The notes beneath the pieces are model-generated. The model was given only the letters and a program-made list of their open reading frames with translations, had not been told where the DNA came from and searched no databases. A program made the position numbers and the translations under genes. DNA of 64,000 nucleotides from Leptospiraceae bacterium (GTDB lineage: Bacteria; Spirochaetota; Leptospiria; Leptospirales; Leptospiraceae): NCBI GenBank assembly GCA_016711485.1, contig JADJSX010000014.1:1-64000 (forward strand), given 5' to 3'. Of the stretch, positions 17,968-26,772 are shown piece after piece (positions within the stretch are counted from its first letter, which is position 1; each line of letters starts with the position of its first letter).

Positions 17968-19248
17968 ATGCACCAAGAAATAATAAAAAAACAAACAATA
18001 TGGCGTGTGAGAATTTTGACAGCGACTTGGTTTTCATATGCAGGATTTTATTTTTGCAGAAAAAATTTTGCAATCGCAAAGTCTTCGATACAAGAGTCAC
18101 TAGCCATCACTAGTTCTGATTTGGCACATATATACACTGCTTATTTAATTGCTTATATGTTGGGCCAGTTTGTAATGAGTGCCCTTGGGCCGAGAGTGGC
18201 TACTCGTATCTTACTTTTAGCTGGGATGGGTATTTCTATTGGATGTAATATTGTATTTGGGTTTTCTTATTTACTAGGACCGGCTGGTTATTGGCCGTTT
18301 CTTTTATTTATGGTGATCAATGGTTTTGCTCAAGCTGCGGGTTGGCCGGGGAATGTAGGTGTACTTAGTAATTGGTTAGAAAGAGAAGAACGTGGGCGGA
18401 TAATGGCTGTTTGGGCTACTTCATACCAACTTGGTAGTATTCTGGCAAAAGTATTTGCCGCATTTTTGCTTGGTTACCTCGGAGTTATCTGGTCGTTTTG
18501 GGGAGCTTCTGTTGTACTATTTGGAGTATGGATTTTATTTTATTTCTTAGAGAGAGATAATCCAGAAGATGTAGGGCTTGATCCAATTATAGAGGAAGTA
18601 GAAGTTCCAGTGGAAACTGATACACACCATGAATCCTTTTTAAAGGGGTGGAATAACAATGTTCTCCTCTCTGTATTTTTTATGGGATGTGTTTACTTTG
18701 TATTCAAATTTTTACGTTATTCGCTAGATAGTTGGGCACCTATGGCTATCGAAAAATTATTTCACCAAACAAAAGAACATTCTGGTTATATTTCCACTCT
18801 ATTCGATTGGGTTGGGTTTACTGGAGTAGTCATTGCTGGATGGGTTTCCGATAAATTCTATCATGGTAAACGACACCAAACAATTTTTATTATGACTTGC
18901 GGAATGTTTGTTGCATTTTGCCTCATCGCATTCATAGGAGTATCCTCTGTTTGGGCATTTGCAGTTTGTTTAGCATTTTGTGGGTTTATGCTGATGGGAC
19001 CGGATTCACTTTTGGCGGGTGTAGGAGCAATAGATGTAGGTGGAAGAAAAATGGCAATAGTAGCGGCGGGAATTATCAATGGGTTAGGCTCTATTGGTCC
19101 TATATTTCAAGAAGAAGTAATCGGTTGGATATTGGATAGATATGAATTTCACTATTCTTTTTATATGATGATAGGTATTTGTTTTTTGGGGATTCTCGGA
19201 AGCGGTTATTTAAGTTACCGCTCGCGGACAGGAAGTTCTAATTTATAA
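17968..19248 (+). CDS. MFS transporter, OPA (GlpT/UhpT-like) family
   Basis: A 426-residue, 12-helix major facilitator. The N-terminal sequence TWFSYAGFYFCRKNFAIAKS matches the organophosphate:phosphate antiporter signature, in which the Arg-Lys pair is characteristic. Helix 4-5 sequence NGFAQAAGWPGNVGVLSNW is also typical of GlpT/UhpT/PgtP relatives. A hydrophilic loop at about 205-220 joins the two six-helix halves. The likely substrates are sugar phosphates or glycerol 3-phosphate (inference). The start ATG has AAGTGGGA upstream. It converges with the SSS symporter gene, leaving 9 bp between their stops. Confidence 0.88.
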   Translation: MHQEIIKKQTIWRVRILTATWFSYAGFYFCRKNFAIAKSSIQESLAITSSDLAHIYTAYLIAYMLGQFVMSALGPRVATRILLLAGMGISIGCNIVFGFSYLLGPAGYWPFLLFMVINGFAQAAGWPGNVGVLSNWLEREERGRIMAVWATSYQLGSILAKVFAAFLLGYLGVIWSFWGASVVLFGVWILFYFLERDNPEDVGLDPIIEEVEVPVETDTHHESFLKGWNNNVLLSVFFMGCVYFVFKFLRYSLDSWAPMAIEKLFHQTKEHSGYISTLFDWVGFTGVVIAGWVSDKFYHGKRHQTIFIMTCGMFVAFCLIAFIGVSSVWAFAVCLAFCGFMLMGPDSLLAGVGAIDVGGRKMAIVAAGIINGLGSIGPIFQEEVIGWILDRYEFHYSFYMMIGICFLGILGSGYLSYRSRTGSSNL

Positions 19249-19257
19249 ATTTGAAAT

Positions 19258-20931
19258 TTACTTTTCTAAAAGTTCGTCTGAATTCTCTAAGCTCAATTCA
19301 ATTGGTGGAGATATTTTTTGGGTCATTCTTGAAACTAGGATAATACTGATTAACCCCATGAACATAGCAAAAGTTCTAAAAGGAAAAAGCACTGCAATAC
19401 GAGTTCCATCTTGTGCCAGTTCGGAGACGGAATCTAATATCGGATAGGGCAAAATTGTTGGTATTCCGAGTGACGGCTCCCCACCTCCAAATCGAAGTAA
19501 AAATGCTATGGAAAATCCAGCTAATGCCCCGTAGAAGTTTGCCTTTTTATCAAATAATGCAGTCACAAGGGCAGGAAACAAAAGACAATATACGAAGTCA
19601 CTGCATAAAATCCAAAGAGTATAAATACTTTGGACTTTCAATGCAATCATTGTGGCTAATATTCCGTTGACCCAAACAAATAATTTTACTAATTGATTGA
19701 TTCTATTTCCTTTTATATTTGGATCGATCAAAGGACGATAGATATTCCAAACAGACATAGAAGAAGCAGATAAAATGGAGGAATCTACCGATGACATAAC
19801 AGCAGTGGCTACTGCAGCTAATCCGATAGTAGCAATAGCAGTCGGAGTTAAGTATTTCATTACGTATGGCATAATGTTAAGAGAATTTTCCGGAGGACCA
19901 CCGAAGGAAGTCCAATCAGTAACCCCGCCAACCATCCCTATAATGATAGGCGGAACAGCCGCAAATAGGCAAATGAATCCAGCTAGAATCGAAAAGCTAA
20001 CAGCCGCCTTATCAGTCTTAGCCGCAAGTACTCTTTGGAAATAACTATGCCAAGGAATACCACCTAGAACAAGCAAAAAAGCATAATCCCACCAGAGCCA
20101 ATAGGATGTTCCGAGAGCTTCGGTTGATGGGAGAAAGGAAGCAGAAGCCCCCCATTTAGCAGAGTAAGCTGTCCAAGTAGTAACAATACCACCGCTCGAA
20201 TCAATGATGAAAGGAAGAATTATACCAAGGCCTAAAAAGAGTAGAGATAGTTGGATTACATCTGTTAAGGCAACTGCCCATAATCCACCGAGCGCAGTAT
20301 ACCCAATAGCCACAGCCGCAGAGAGGATAACGGATACTTCAAAGTCAAGTCCGATTACAATACCAAAAGTAGAGCCAAGTGCTGAAAGAATAGCTGCAGT
20401 CCAAAATAATTCTCCTACAAGTGCGGGCAGAAATAAAACAGCAGTCATTTTTTTTCCAAATCGTTGTTCTAGAGGATCGAGCATAGTTCTGTATTTGAAT
20501 TTACGCATGATTTTGGCAAAGAATATTCCGCCTAACACTAGACTAGCCGCATACCCCCAAGGAGCTTGCAGCCAAACTAGGCCACTTTTGTAAGTAGCTT
20601 CCGCACTTCCATTGATGTAACCTCCACCGAGCCAGGTTGCCGCCATAGTGAAAACAGATACCCAAAGAGGAATATTACGACCACCTAATATTGCATCGTT
20701 TCCTTTTTCACTGTTACTATGACGACGTGCGATATAACTACCGGTAAAGAACGTTAAACCGTAAAAAACTAGGATGGCCATAAACCCACTCCAAAATACC
20801 TTGGTGCCTTCCCCCCAGAAATATACATATACCGCTGAAAGTGATAATAGAGTCAGCATTAAAATAGTAGGAAGGCTTTCTCTAAAATGTAAAAATTCTT
20901 TTACAGGACTTTGGTCTTTTTTGTTTTCCAT
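19258..20931 (-). CDS. Sodium:solute symporter (SSS), probable choline uptake carrier
   Basis: A 557-residue, 13-helix membrane protein of the SSS family. TMAATWLGGGYINGSAEATY is the helix-1/2 region of the choline-transporter-like (CHT) branch, and ALGGLWAVALTDVIQL is the family signature. Its start lies 4 bp after the stop of the choline dehydrogenase gene, so both are in one transcript. The operon context (betA, betB) suggests Na+-driven uptake of choline as precursor of glycine betaine (inference from context and family). Confidence 0.88.
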   Translation of the reverse strand: MENKKDQSPVKEFLHFRESLPTILMLTLLSLSAVYVYFWGEGTKVFWSGFMAILVFYGLTFFTGSYIARRHSNSEKGNDAILGGRNIPLWVSVFTMAATWLGGGYINGSAEATYKSGLVWLQAPWGYAASLVLGGIFFAKIMRKFKYRTMLDPLEQRFGKKMTAVLFLPALVGELFWTAAILSALGSTFGIVIGLDFEVSVILSAAVAIGYTALGGLWAVALTDVIQLSLLFLGLGIILPFIIDSSGGIVTTWTAYSAKWGASASFLPSTEALGTSYWLWWDYAFLLVLGGIPWHSYFQRVLAAKTDKAAVSFSILAGFICLFAAVPPIIIGMVGGVTDWTSFGGPPENSLNIMPYVMKYLTPTAIATIGLAAVATAVMSSVDSSILSASSMSVWNIYRPLIDPNIKGNRINQLVKLFVWVNGILATMIALKVQSIYTLWILCSDFVYCLLFPALVTALFDKKANFYGALAGFSIAFLLRFGGGEPSLGIPTILPYPILDSVSELAQDGTRIAVLFPFRTFAMFMGLISIILVSRMTQKISPPIELSLENSDELLEK

Positions 20932-20935
20932 AATT

Positions 20936-22585
20936 TTATCCGTTATGTTTGTAGAAAGGTGTATTCTCTGGAGCTAATGGAGAGTTACCCAAAATTAAAT
21001 CTGCGGATTTTTCAGCTAACATCATAACGGGGGCATAAATATTTCCATTGGTAACATATCGCATAACGGAAGCATCTACTACGCGAAGTCCCTCGAGTCC
21101 GTGAACTTTTAAAGAGTCAGGATGAACGACAGAAGTTTTGTCTGTTCCCATGCGACAGGTGCAAGAAGGGTGAAGAGCGGTTTCGGCATCTTTTGCGACC
21201 CACTTTAAAATTTCGTTATCTGTTTCTACTTCTTGGCCGGGGGAAATTTCGCCCGCGCTAAATTCATCAAATGCACGTTGCTCTAGAATTTTACGAGCAC
21301 AACGAATTGCCTCTACCCATTCTCGTTTATCTTGATCAGTAGATAGATAATTAAAACGAAGTGCTGGTTTTTCTTTCGGATTAGTTGACTTTATTTTTAA
21401 TGTGCCCATTGCATCCGAATACATCGGACCGACGTGCACTTGGTATCCGTGACCCTTAATCGGAGCCGAACCATCATAACGAATTGCAACTGGTAAAAAG
21501 TGAAACATGATATTTGGATATTTTACATCTTCGTTGCTTCGAATAAATCCACCACCTTCGAAGTGATTTGTAGCACCAGGTCCTTTATGTTGGAACAACC
21601 ACTGAAACCCAATCCAAGGCCAGTTGTATTTTTTTAGAGAAGGTTGCATCGAAACGGGTTTTTTGCACGCATACTGGATATATACCTCTAGATGGTCTTG
21701 CATGTTTTCGCCGACAGTCGGAAGATCGTGCACAATATCCACACCAAGCGGATCAAGTTCGAGTGCATTTCCAACACCGGAAAGTTGTAAAAGCTGAGGA
21801 GAGCCAATCGCGCCACCGCATACTATCACTTCGCCACCAAAAACTTTTTTATTCATTCCAAATGCACCTGAGAATTGAACGCCTATCGCTCGTTTTCCTT
21901 CGAAAAGAATTTTGGTAACTTGAGAAGAACAAATTACTTCTAAGTTCGGACGAGATTTTACTGGATGCAAATAAGCACGAGCAGAGCTAAGTCGTCTACC
22001 GTTTCGGATATTTCTATCAAATTTTGCAAATCCTTCTTGTTGGTAGCCGTTCACGTCTTTGGTGAGTGGGTAACCCGCCTCTTGGACAGCTTTAAAAAAT
22101 GCGTCAAACAAAGGATTAGTCGCAGGTCCTCTTTCGAGAACAAGTGGTCCATCTCCGCCTCTAAATTCATCGGAGCCAGCAGTACAAGTTTCCATTCTTT
22201 TGAAATAAGGAAGGCAGTGCGCATAATCCCAATTTTCCATTCCTGGGTCTTTCGCCCAACGTTCGTAGTCCATTGGGTTTCCACGTTGGAAAATCATTCC
22301 ATTGATACTGCTTGATCCACCTAGAACTTTACCACGAGCATGGTAAATTCGACGGTTGTTCATATAAGGCTCTGGATCGGATTCATACTTCCAATCATAG
22401 AGTGGATTCCCAATTGGAAAGGCAAGGGCAGACGGCATATGAATAAATATATCCCAGAAATAGTCAGATCTTCCAGCTTCAATGAGCAACACCTTGTTAG
22501 CCGGATTTTCACTCAGACGATTCGCAAGCACACAACCAGCAGAACCACCACCGGCAATAATAAAGTCATATTTTTTTTGTTTCAT
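20936..22585 (-). CDS. betA: Choline dehydrogenase (GMC oxidoreductase)
   Basis: A 549-residue FAD enzyme that oxidises choline to betaine aldehyde. The N-terminal dinucleotide fold is DFIIAGGGSAGCVLANRLSE. The two GMC signatures are ARGKVLGGSSSINGMIFQRG (about 84-103) and GAIGSPQLLQLSGVG (about 258-272). The C-terminal catalytic His region is ALHPSCTCRMGT, followed by VVDASVMRYVTNGN. Length fits BetA (about 550). It sits between betB and the SSS carrier in the same orientation. A general GMC alcohol dehydrogenase is the alternative, but the neighbours favour choline. Confidence 0.9.
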   Translation of the reverse strand: MKQKKYDFIIAGGGSAGCVLANRLSENPANKVLLIEAGRSDYFWDIFIHMPSALAFPIGNPLYDWKYESDPEPYMNNRRIYHARGKVLGGSSSINGMIFQRGNPMDYERWAKDPGMENWDYAHCLPYFKRMETCTAGSDEFRGGDGPLVLERGPATNPLFDAFFKAVQEAGYPLTKDVNGYQQEGFAKFDRNIRNGRRLSSARAYLHPVKSRPNLEVICSSQVTKILFEGKRAIGVQFSGAFGMNKKVFGGEVIVCGGAIGSPQLLQLSGVGNALELDPLGVDIVHDLPTVGENMQDHLEVYIQYACKKPVSMQPSLKKYNWPWIGFQWLFQHKGPGATNHFEGGGFIRSNEDVKYPNIMFHFLPVAIRYDGSAPIKGHGYQVHVGPMYSDAMGTLKIKSTNPKEKPALRFNYLSTDQDKREWVEAIRCARKILEQRAFDEFSAGEISPGQEVETDNEILKWVAKDAETALHPSCTCRMGTDKTSVVHPDSLKVHGLEGLRVVDASVMRYVTNGNIYAPVMMLAEKSADLILGNSPLAPENTPFYKHNG

Positions 22586-22625
22586 TGTAATTCCTCTTTA
22601 CATAATAATGCTATCGTCATGATGA

Positions 22626-22671
22626 TTCGACAGGAACACCATGACACAATTGTCATCCTGAGCCTGTCGAA
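22626..22671. repeat. Palindromic repeat between betB and betA
   Basis: TTCGACAGG (22626-22634) pairs with CCTGTCGAA (22663-22671), with an inner TGACA/TGTCA pair. TGTCATCCTGAGCCTGTCGA is a widespread bacterial repeat. It sits in the 168-bp gap inside the betaine cluster and could reduce read-through from betB into betA. Confidence 0.5.
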
Positions 22672-22753
22672 GGATACTTATTAATAAAACCATCCGTGTC
22701 CATTCCGCCCTTCGCTCCAAGTATTCGCGACCAACGCCTTCGCCTGGTAATCT

Positions 22754-24235
22754 TCAAGGGTAAGGGCAATCTACGTCTCCCATTTCTACGTATACTGATT
22801 TCACTTGCGTATAATGTTCAATTGCCGCTAGGCTGTTTTCGCGTCCGATTCCGGAATTTTTGTAACCACCAAAAGGTGCTTCTACTGGAGTGATATTGTA
22901 ATTATTGATCCAACAAGTTCCCGCTTGGATTTCAGCAATTACACGGTGCGCTCGTTTGATATCCTGTGTAAAAACCCCTGCGGATAATCCGAATTCGGTG
23001 TCATTCGCTCTTGCGATTACTTCCTCTTCGCCTTTGAAGGAAAGAACAGACATTACCGGACCGAAAATTTCTTCTTTTACAATTGTCATTTTATCTTCGC
23101 AGTTGGAAAATACAGTCGGTTCAATGAAAGCTCCATTTCTAAACCTGGCAAAACTATCTAGCCAAGTAGGAATTTTCCCACCACAAAGTAGACTTGCCCC
23201 TTCTTCTTGTCCTATTTTTACATAACGCATGACTTTTTCCAAATGTTCAGGGCTAATCAGAGAACCCACATGAGTCGATATTTCCATCGGGTCACCTATT
23301 TTTAATTTTGCTACTCGGGTCAAAAGTTTTTCCAAAAAAACTTTGTGAATCGACTCGTGGACAAAAACACGCGTTCCATTGGAGCAAATTTCTCCCTGTG
23401 TATAAAAGTTTGCAAGTAGAGAGGCTGATACTGCCTGGTCAAGACTCGCATCATCGAAGATGATTAACGGGGATTTGCCGCCGAGCTCTAAAGTTACTTT
23501 CTTTAATGTCGCCGCGCTGTCTGCCATGATTGCTTTTCCACTAGGAACTGAGCCGGTGAGCGAAACTTTGGAGATTTTTTTATGTTTCACTAATTCTTTT
23601 CCTACTTCTCTACCACCAATGACTACATTGAACACTCCATCAGGAAGTCCTGCTTCTGTAAAAATTTCAGCAAGTTTGAGAGCGGTTAATGGTGTTAATT
23701 CGGAAGGTTTGAAGATCATAACATTTCCTGTGGCGAGGGCAGGGGCTGCTTTCCAACATGCAACTTGGATAGGATAATTCCATGCTCCAATTCCTGCACA
23801 AATTCCAAGTGGTTCACGACGAGTATAGACAAAACTGCTTCCCAAATCAAAATGCTCTCCGTGTAATGTCGCCGCCATACCCGCAAAATACTCAATAGCC
23901 TCAGCCCCAGAAATTACATCTACAACAAGAGCTTCCGATATTGGTTTTCCTGTATCATAGACTTCCATTTCTGCAAGAGACTTGACCCTTTCTCTAAGAA
24001 GGCTTGCTGCCCGAAGTAGGATTCGTCCTCTCTCAGCCCCTTTCATCTTGGACCAAATCTTAAAACCTTTTTCAGCAGATTCTACTGCATACTGTATGTC
24101 ATCTGTATTTGCTTCCTCTAATTCACAAAGAATTTCTCCTGTTGCAGGGTAATTTGTAGTAACCACAGTTCGGTTTTGAGAAGACGAAAGGAATTTTCCG
24201 TTAATGAAAGAAGTTTGTCGTTTAAATATTGCCAT
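22754..24235 (-). CDS. betB: Betaine-aldehyde dehydrogenase
   Basis: A 493-residue NAD(P)-dependent aldehyde dehydrogenase that converts betaine aldehyde to glycine betaine. Catalytic C284 lies in QGEICSNGTRVFV and general base E250 in VTLELGGKSP; N152 in GIGAWNYPIQVACWKAAPAL forms the oxyanion hole. These motifs match the BADH (ALDH9) branch. The start overlaps the stop of the EamA gene upstream by 14 bp, so the two are translationally coupled. With BetA it completes the two-step osmoprotectant pathway. Confidence 0.92.
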   Translation of the reverse strand: MAIFKRQTSFINGKFLSSSQNRTVVTTNYPATGEILCELEEANTDDIQYAVESAEKGFKIWSKMKGAERGRILLRAASLLRERVKSLAEMEVYDTGKPISEALVVDVISGAEAIEYFAGMAATLHGEHFDLGSSFVYTRREPLGICAGIGAWNYPIQVACWKAAPALATGNVMIFKPSELTPLTALKLAEIFTEAGLPDGVFNVVIGGREVGKELVKHKKISKVSLTGSVPSGKAIMADSAATLKKVTLELGGKSPLIIFDDASLDQAVSASLLANFYTQGEICSNGTRVFVHESIHKVFLEKLLTRVAKLKIGDPMEISTHVGSLISPEHLEKVMRYVKIGQEEGASLLCGGKIPTWLDSFARFRNGAFIEPTVFSNCEDKMTIVKEEIFGPVMSVLSFKGEEEVIARANDTEFGLSAGVFTQDIKRAHRVIAEIQAGTCWINNYNITPVEAPFGGYKNSGIGRENSLAAIEHYTQVKSVYVEMGDVDCPYP

Positions 24236-25157
24236 GTTCTAACTCCGAGTTTGCTAAATGTTCTTTGTCCGATCTTAATAAAAATACAACTCCCGTGATG
24301 ATGAGAGTCATTCCAGAAATTGTCCAAATGGTAATTTGTTCATTTACCCAAAAGTATCCAAGTATTACAGCGATAACAGGATTTACGTAAGCAAAACTCA
24401 TTACGATAGAGGAGGGTAATATCTGTAAGGCGCGTGTAAAGGAGTAAAATGCTACCACTGACCCAAGGAGGGTAATATAGCTTAACCCGATCCAGGCTTC
24501 CTTCGAAGGGCTTGGAATTTGTTCCGAAAATACAAAAGAGAGAATGCCGCAAACAATGGCGGCAAAGAATTGTTGGTAGCTTGCACTTACCAATGCTGGA
24601 ACTTCAGAAAGTTTATCCGCTTGCACCACTGACCCTAATGCCCAAGAAGCAGGAGCAAGACTTAGCGCGAGAAATGTAAGCAAGTCAGGTGAATTACTAG
24701 TTGCCGCTGAATTTAAAAGTCCTGGAAGCGAGAGACAAATAATCCCACCGAAACCAAGTAAGATAGAAAGAATAGAAAGGGGACTTAGTTTTTTATTGTG
24801 AATGATAAATTCAAATAGAACAGCCCAAAGAGGAGTTGCCCCAAAGAGTAACGCCGCGTAACCGGAGTCAGCCTTTTGCGCTCCCCAAATTACCCAAGCG
24901 TGACCACCTACCCATAAAAGCGTACCCGTTAACAAGAGTTGAGAGAAGGTAATTCTTGTTAGGCGAAGAGATTTTCCAGAGATCACACAGGCGGAGAACA
25001 TGAATAAAGAAGCAATTCCTACACGAATTGCAGCGAGCATATATGGCGGAAATCCACCCTCTCCGCGCACCGCAAATCGTATTCCGAGAAAGGTGCTTCC
25101 CCAAATAAGATAGACCAAAGCAAGATGAAAGAATCCTTTTGTCCGTAAGTTTGTCAT
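24222..25157 (-). CDS. EamA/DMT-family transporter at head of betaine cluster
   Basis: A 311-residue, ten-helix transporter. LVYLIWGSTFLGIRFAVRGE is the classic first helix of EamA proteins, and IGLSYITLLGSVVAFYSFTR is in the second repeat. It is the first gene of the minus-strand cluster EamA-betB-betA-SSS and overlaps betB by 14 bp. A role in moving choline, betaine or a related amine is inference from position only. It is not closely similar to the other EamA protein at 16306. Confidence 0.85.
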   Translation of the reverse strand: MTNLRTKGFFHLALVYLIWGSTFLGIRFAVRGEGGFPPYMLAAIRVGIASLFMFSACVISGKSLRLTRITFSQLLLTGTLLWVGGHAWVIWGAQKADSGYAALLFGATPLWAVLFEFIIHNKKLSPLSILSILLGFGGIICLSLPGLLNSAATSNSPDLLTFLALSLAPASWALGSVVQADKLSEVPALVSASYQQFFAAIVCGILSFVFSEQIPSPSKEAWIGLSYITLLGSVVAFYSFTRALQILPSSIVMSFAYVNPVIAVILGYFWVNEQITIWTISGMTLIITGVVFLLRSDKEHLANSELEHGNI

Positions 25158-25221
25158 GATGTTACTCGAAAAAAACTTAAACTCGAAATTAAGTCAAACT
25201 ATTTTTGTGAATATCTGATTC

Positions 25222-25250
25222 TTTTGCCACAGAGACGCAAAGGCACAGAG
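25222..25250. repeat. CCACAGAG-type repeat unit in a 460-bp non-coding gap
   Basis: TTGCCACAGAGACGCAAAGG (from about 25221) is followed by CACAGAG, a widespread intergenic repeat whose complementary form occurs at 16209-16230. The gap 25158-25618 also contains the MITE at 25430-25553 and the toxin-antitoxin operator at 25587; nothing else was recognised in it. Confidence 0.5.
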
Positions 25251-25429
25251 TATTTGAGATGGTTTCATGTCCATCGTCTTAGATAGAACTGATGAAAGAT
25301 CTGGGTTCAATTATTGTGACGAATAAAAATAAATCTGAATTATGGAAACAAACTATATTCATTACACAGGACTTTCTTGAAATCTATCAGTGACTCAATG
25401 CATCAGTGGCAATCTGAGATGTGAATTAA

Positions 25430-25553
25430 TGCTACTTTACCAAGTTCACGTTTTAGAATTAGTTGTTATTTTTAAACGAAAGAATTTCTTTTAATGTAAA
25501 TACGATAGAGTTTATAAGGAGCATTACAGCGTGTTATTTACAATAAAGTCGCA
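25430..25553 (+). mobile_element. 124-bp MITE with IS701-like ends
   Basis: The left end TGCTACTTTACCAAG and the right end, in reverse complement, TGCGACTTTATTG reproduce the asymmetric ends of the two IS701-like copies (TGCTACTTTGTCAAG and TGCGACTTTGTCATC). TTAA flanks it on both sides (25426-25429, 25554-25557), the same 4-bp target. There is no ORF. It is a non-autonomous derivative that the IS transposase could move (inference). A related eroded copy is at 3032-3201. Confidence 0.72.
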
Positions 25554-25586
25554 TTAAGGATGAAAAAGACTAGACTATTTTAGTTG

Positions 25587-25608
25587 CTGTATTACAATTG
25601 TAATACAG
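25587..25608. promoter_or_regulatory. 22-bp perfect palindrome, probable antitoxin operator
   Basis: A perfect 22-bp palindrome centred on TATTACAATTGTAATA. It ends within the Shine-Dalgarno region (AGGAG, 25607-25611) of the RHH antitoxin gene. RHH antitoxins bind such palindromes and repress their own operon (family knowledge), so binding here could block both transcription and ribosome access. Confidence 0.65.
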
Positions 25609-25618
25609 GAGCCTGACG

Positions 25619-25867
25619 ATGTTAAGTTTACGAATACCCGAAACTTTAGAAACAAAACTACTTGATCTTTGTAAGGAAGAAAAAAAGACAAAAACAAAAA
25701 TCATCCAAGAGTCTTTACTTCTCTACATCGAATCTAAAAAACAAAACACCTCTGCGTATGAACTAGGAAAAAAATACTTTGGGAAATACAAAACGACTCC
25801 ATCTGATAAGTCAGTAAACCACAAAGAATTAATCCGAAAAAAAATAAAACAAAAGCACAATGCTTAA
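25619..25867 (+). CDS. Ribbon-helix-helix antitoxin (CopG/VapB-like)
   Basis: An 82-residue protein. The first 45 residues fit an RHH fold: a beta strand MLSLRIPETL, then helices over LETKLLDLCKEEKKTKTKII and QESLLLYIESKK. The basic C-terminus (about 46-82) would wrap the toxin. The start ATG has AGGAG 7 nt upstream. The stop overlaps the PIN-domain toxin gene by 8 bp. Together with the palindromic operator this is a standard type II antitoxin arrangement. Confidence 0.85.
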   Translation: MLSLRIPETLETKLLDLCKEEKKTKTKIIQESLLLYIESKKQNTSAYELGKKYFGKYKTTPSDKSVNHKELIRKKIKQKHNA

Positions 25868-26282
25868 AACAATCATAGACACAGGACCGATTGTCGCTTT
25901 CTTCGATGAAGGTGACAAATACTCTAAATCATTTCGAAATTACTTTAAAACATTCCAAGGAAAACTTTTTTCAACGTTAGCCGTTATTACAGAAGTTTCC
26001 TATTTGTTAGATGACAATAAAGAAAGACAACTCGATTTTATAGAGTGGATAAAAGACGGAGCAATATCCGTTGTTGATATATCAGGTGATGATTTTGCCT
26101 TAGTTCATAAGTATATGAAAAAATATGCTGATACCCAGATGGATTTTGCTGATGCAAGTCTTGTTATATTAGCACATAAACTCGGTACAAAAAGTATCTT
26201 GACTCTCGACAGTGATTTTTCTGTCTATAGAACTATCGAAGGGAAAAAATTTGATAATCTTTTGAAAGGAATTTTGGTTTGA
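25860..26282 (+). CDS. PIN-domain ribonuclease toxin (VapC-like)
   Basis: A 140-residue PIN domain. The acidic residues expected to bind Mg2+ are present: D7 in TIIDTGPIVAFF, E45 in ITEVSYLL, D95/D98 in MDFADASLVILA and D117/D119 in LTLDSDFSVY. It would cleave RNA unless bound by the RHH protein encoded immediately upstream with an 8-bp overlap. The truncated ATPase gene begins 73 bp downstream on the same strand and may have been the third gene of this operon before IS insertion. Confidence 0.87.
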   Translation: MLKTIIDTGPIVAFFDEGDKYSKSFRNYFKTFQGKLFSTLAVITEVSYLLDDNKERQLDFIEWIKDGAISVVDISGDDFALVHKYMKKYADTQMDFADASLVILAHKLGTKSILTLDSDFSVYRTIEGKKFDNLLKGILV

Positions 26283-26355
26283 AAGTTTTAATTAAAAGAA
26301 TAATTGTGGCTCGTGAAGTGCTTACAATGATGATAAAGGAAAAATTAAATTATTT

Positions 26356-26772
26356 ATGAATGAAGTAAAAATTACTCCTACAACAATCAACTTTCATAAA
26401 AACAATGTATTAAATTTTGATACTTTTTTATCTCATTTCAATTGGGAAATTCAAAATTCGATTATTGATTTTGATTTTTCTAAAGCGACTGAAAATAATC
26501 ATCAGGGGATAACATTGTATATTCTCTACATGATGTATCTAGAAAAAAATGGAAATCATATAAAAATTCAATTTCCGGAAAAGAAAGAAACTTCCAAGTT
26601 TAGTATAACAAAAATTTGGAAAGAAATTGGCGGGGATAGATGGAGGGATGTTCTTTCTGACCCTAAAGGAAATTTTCGATTTCAAAAGACAAAACCTCTT
26701 ATTACGATTAGAAATTACGATGATATTCATAAAGCTAGGGTTCGAGTAGATGATGTAATGCAGGATATTAAT
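26356..26772 (+). pseudogene. N-terminal part of GHKL-ATPase/DUF4325 protein, cut by IS701-like insertion
   Basis: 139 native residues (MNEVKITPTTINFHKNNVLN onward) form a STAS-like alpha/beta region seen ahead of GHKL ATPase domains in DUF4325 proteins. The frame then enters the IS and stops at 26790. The final native codons, VDDVMQDI, join in frame to the other half at 13207-14037. It lies 73 bp after the PIN toxin gene on the same strand. On its own it lacks the whole ATP-binding domain. Confidence 0.82.

Noticed and set aside
26279..26358. 25-codon TTG-started peptide between the PIN and ATPase genes (MKVLIKRIIVAREVLTMMIK start)
   Set aside because: It ends in an ATGA-like overlap with the next gene, but it has no Shine-Dalgarno of note and no recognisable homology; too weak to call.
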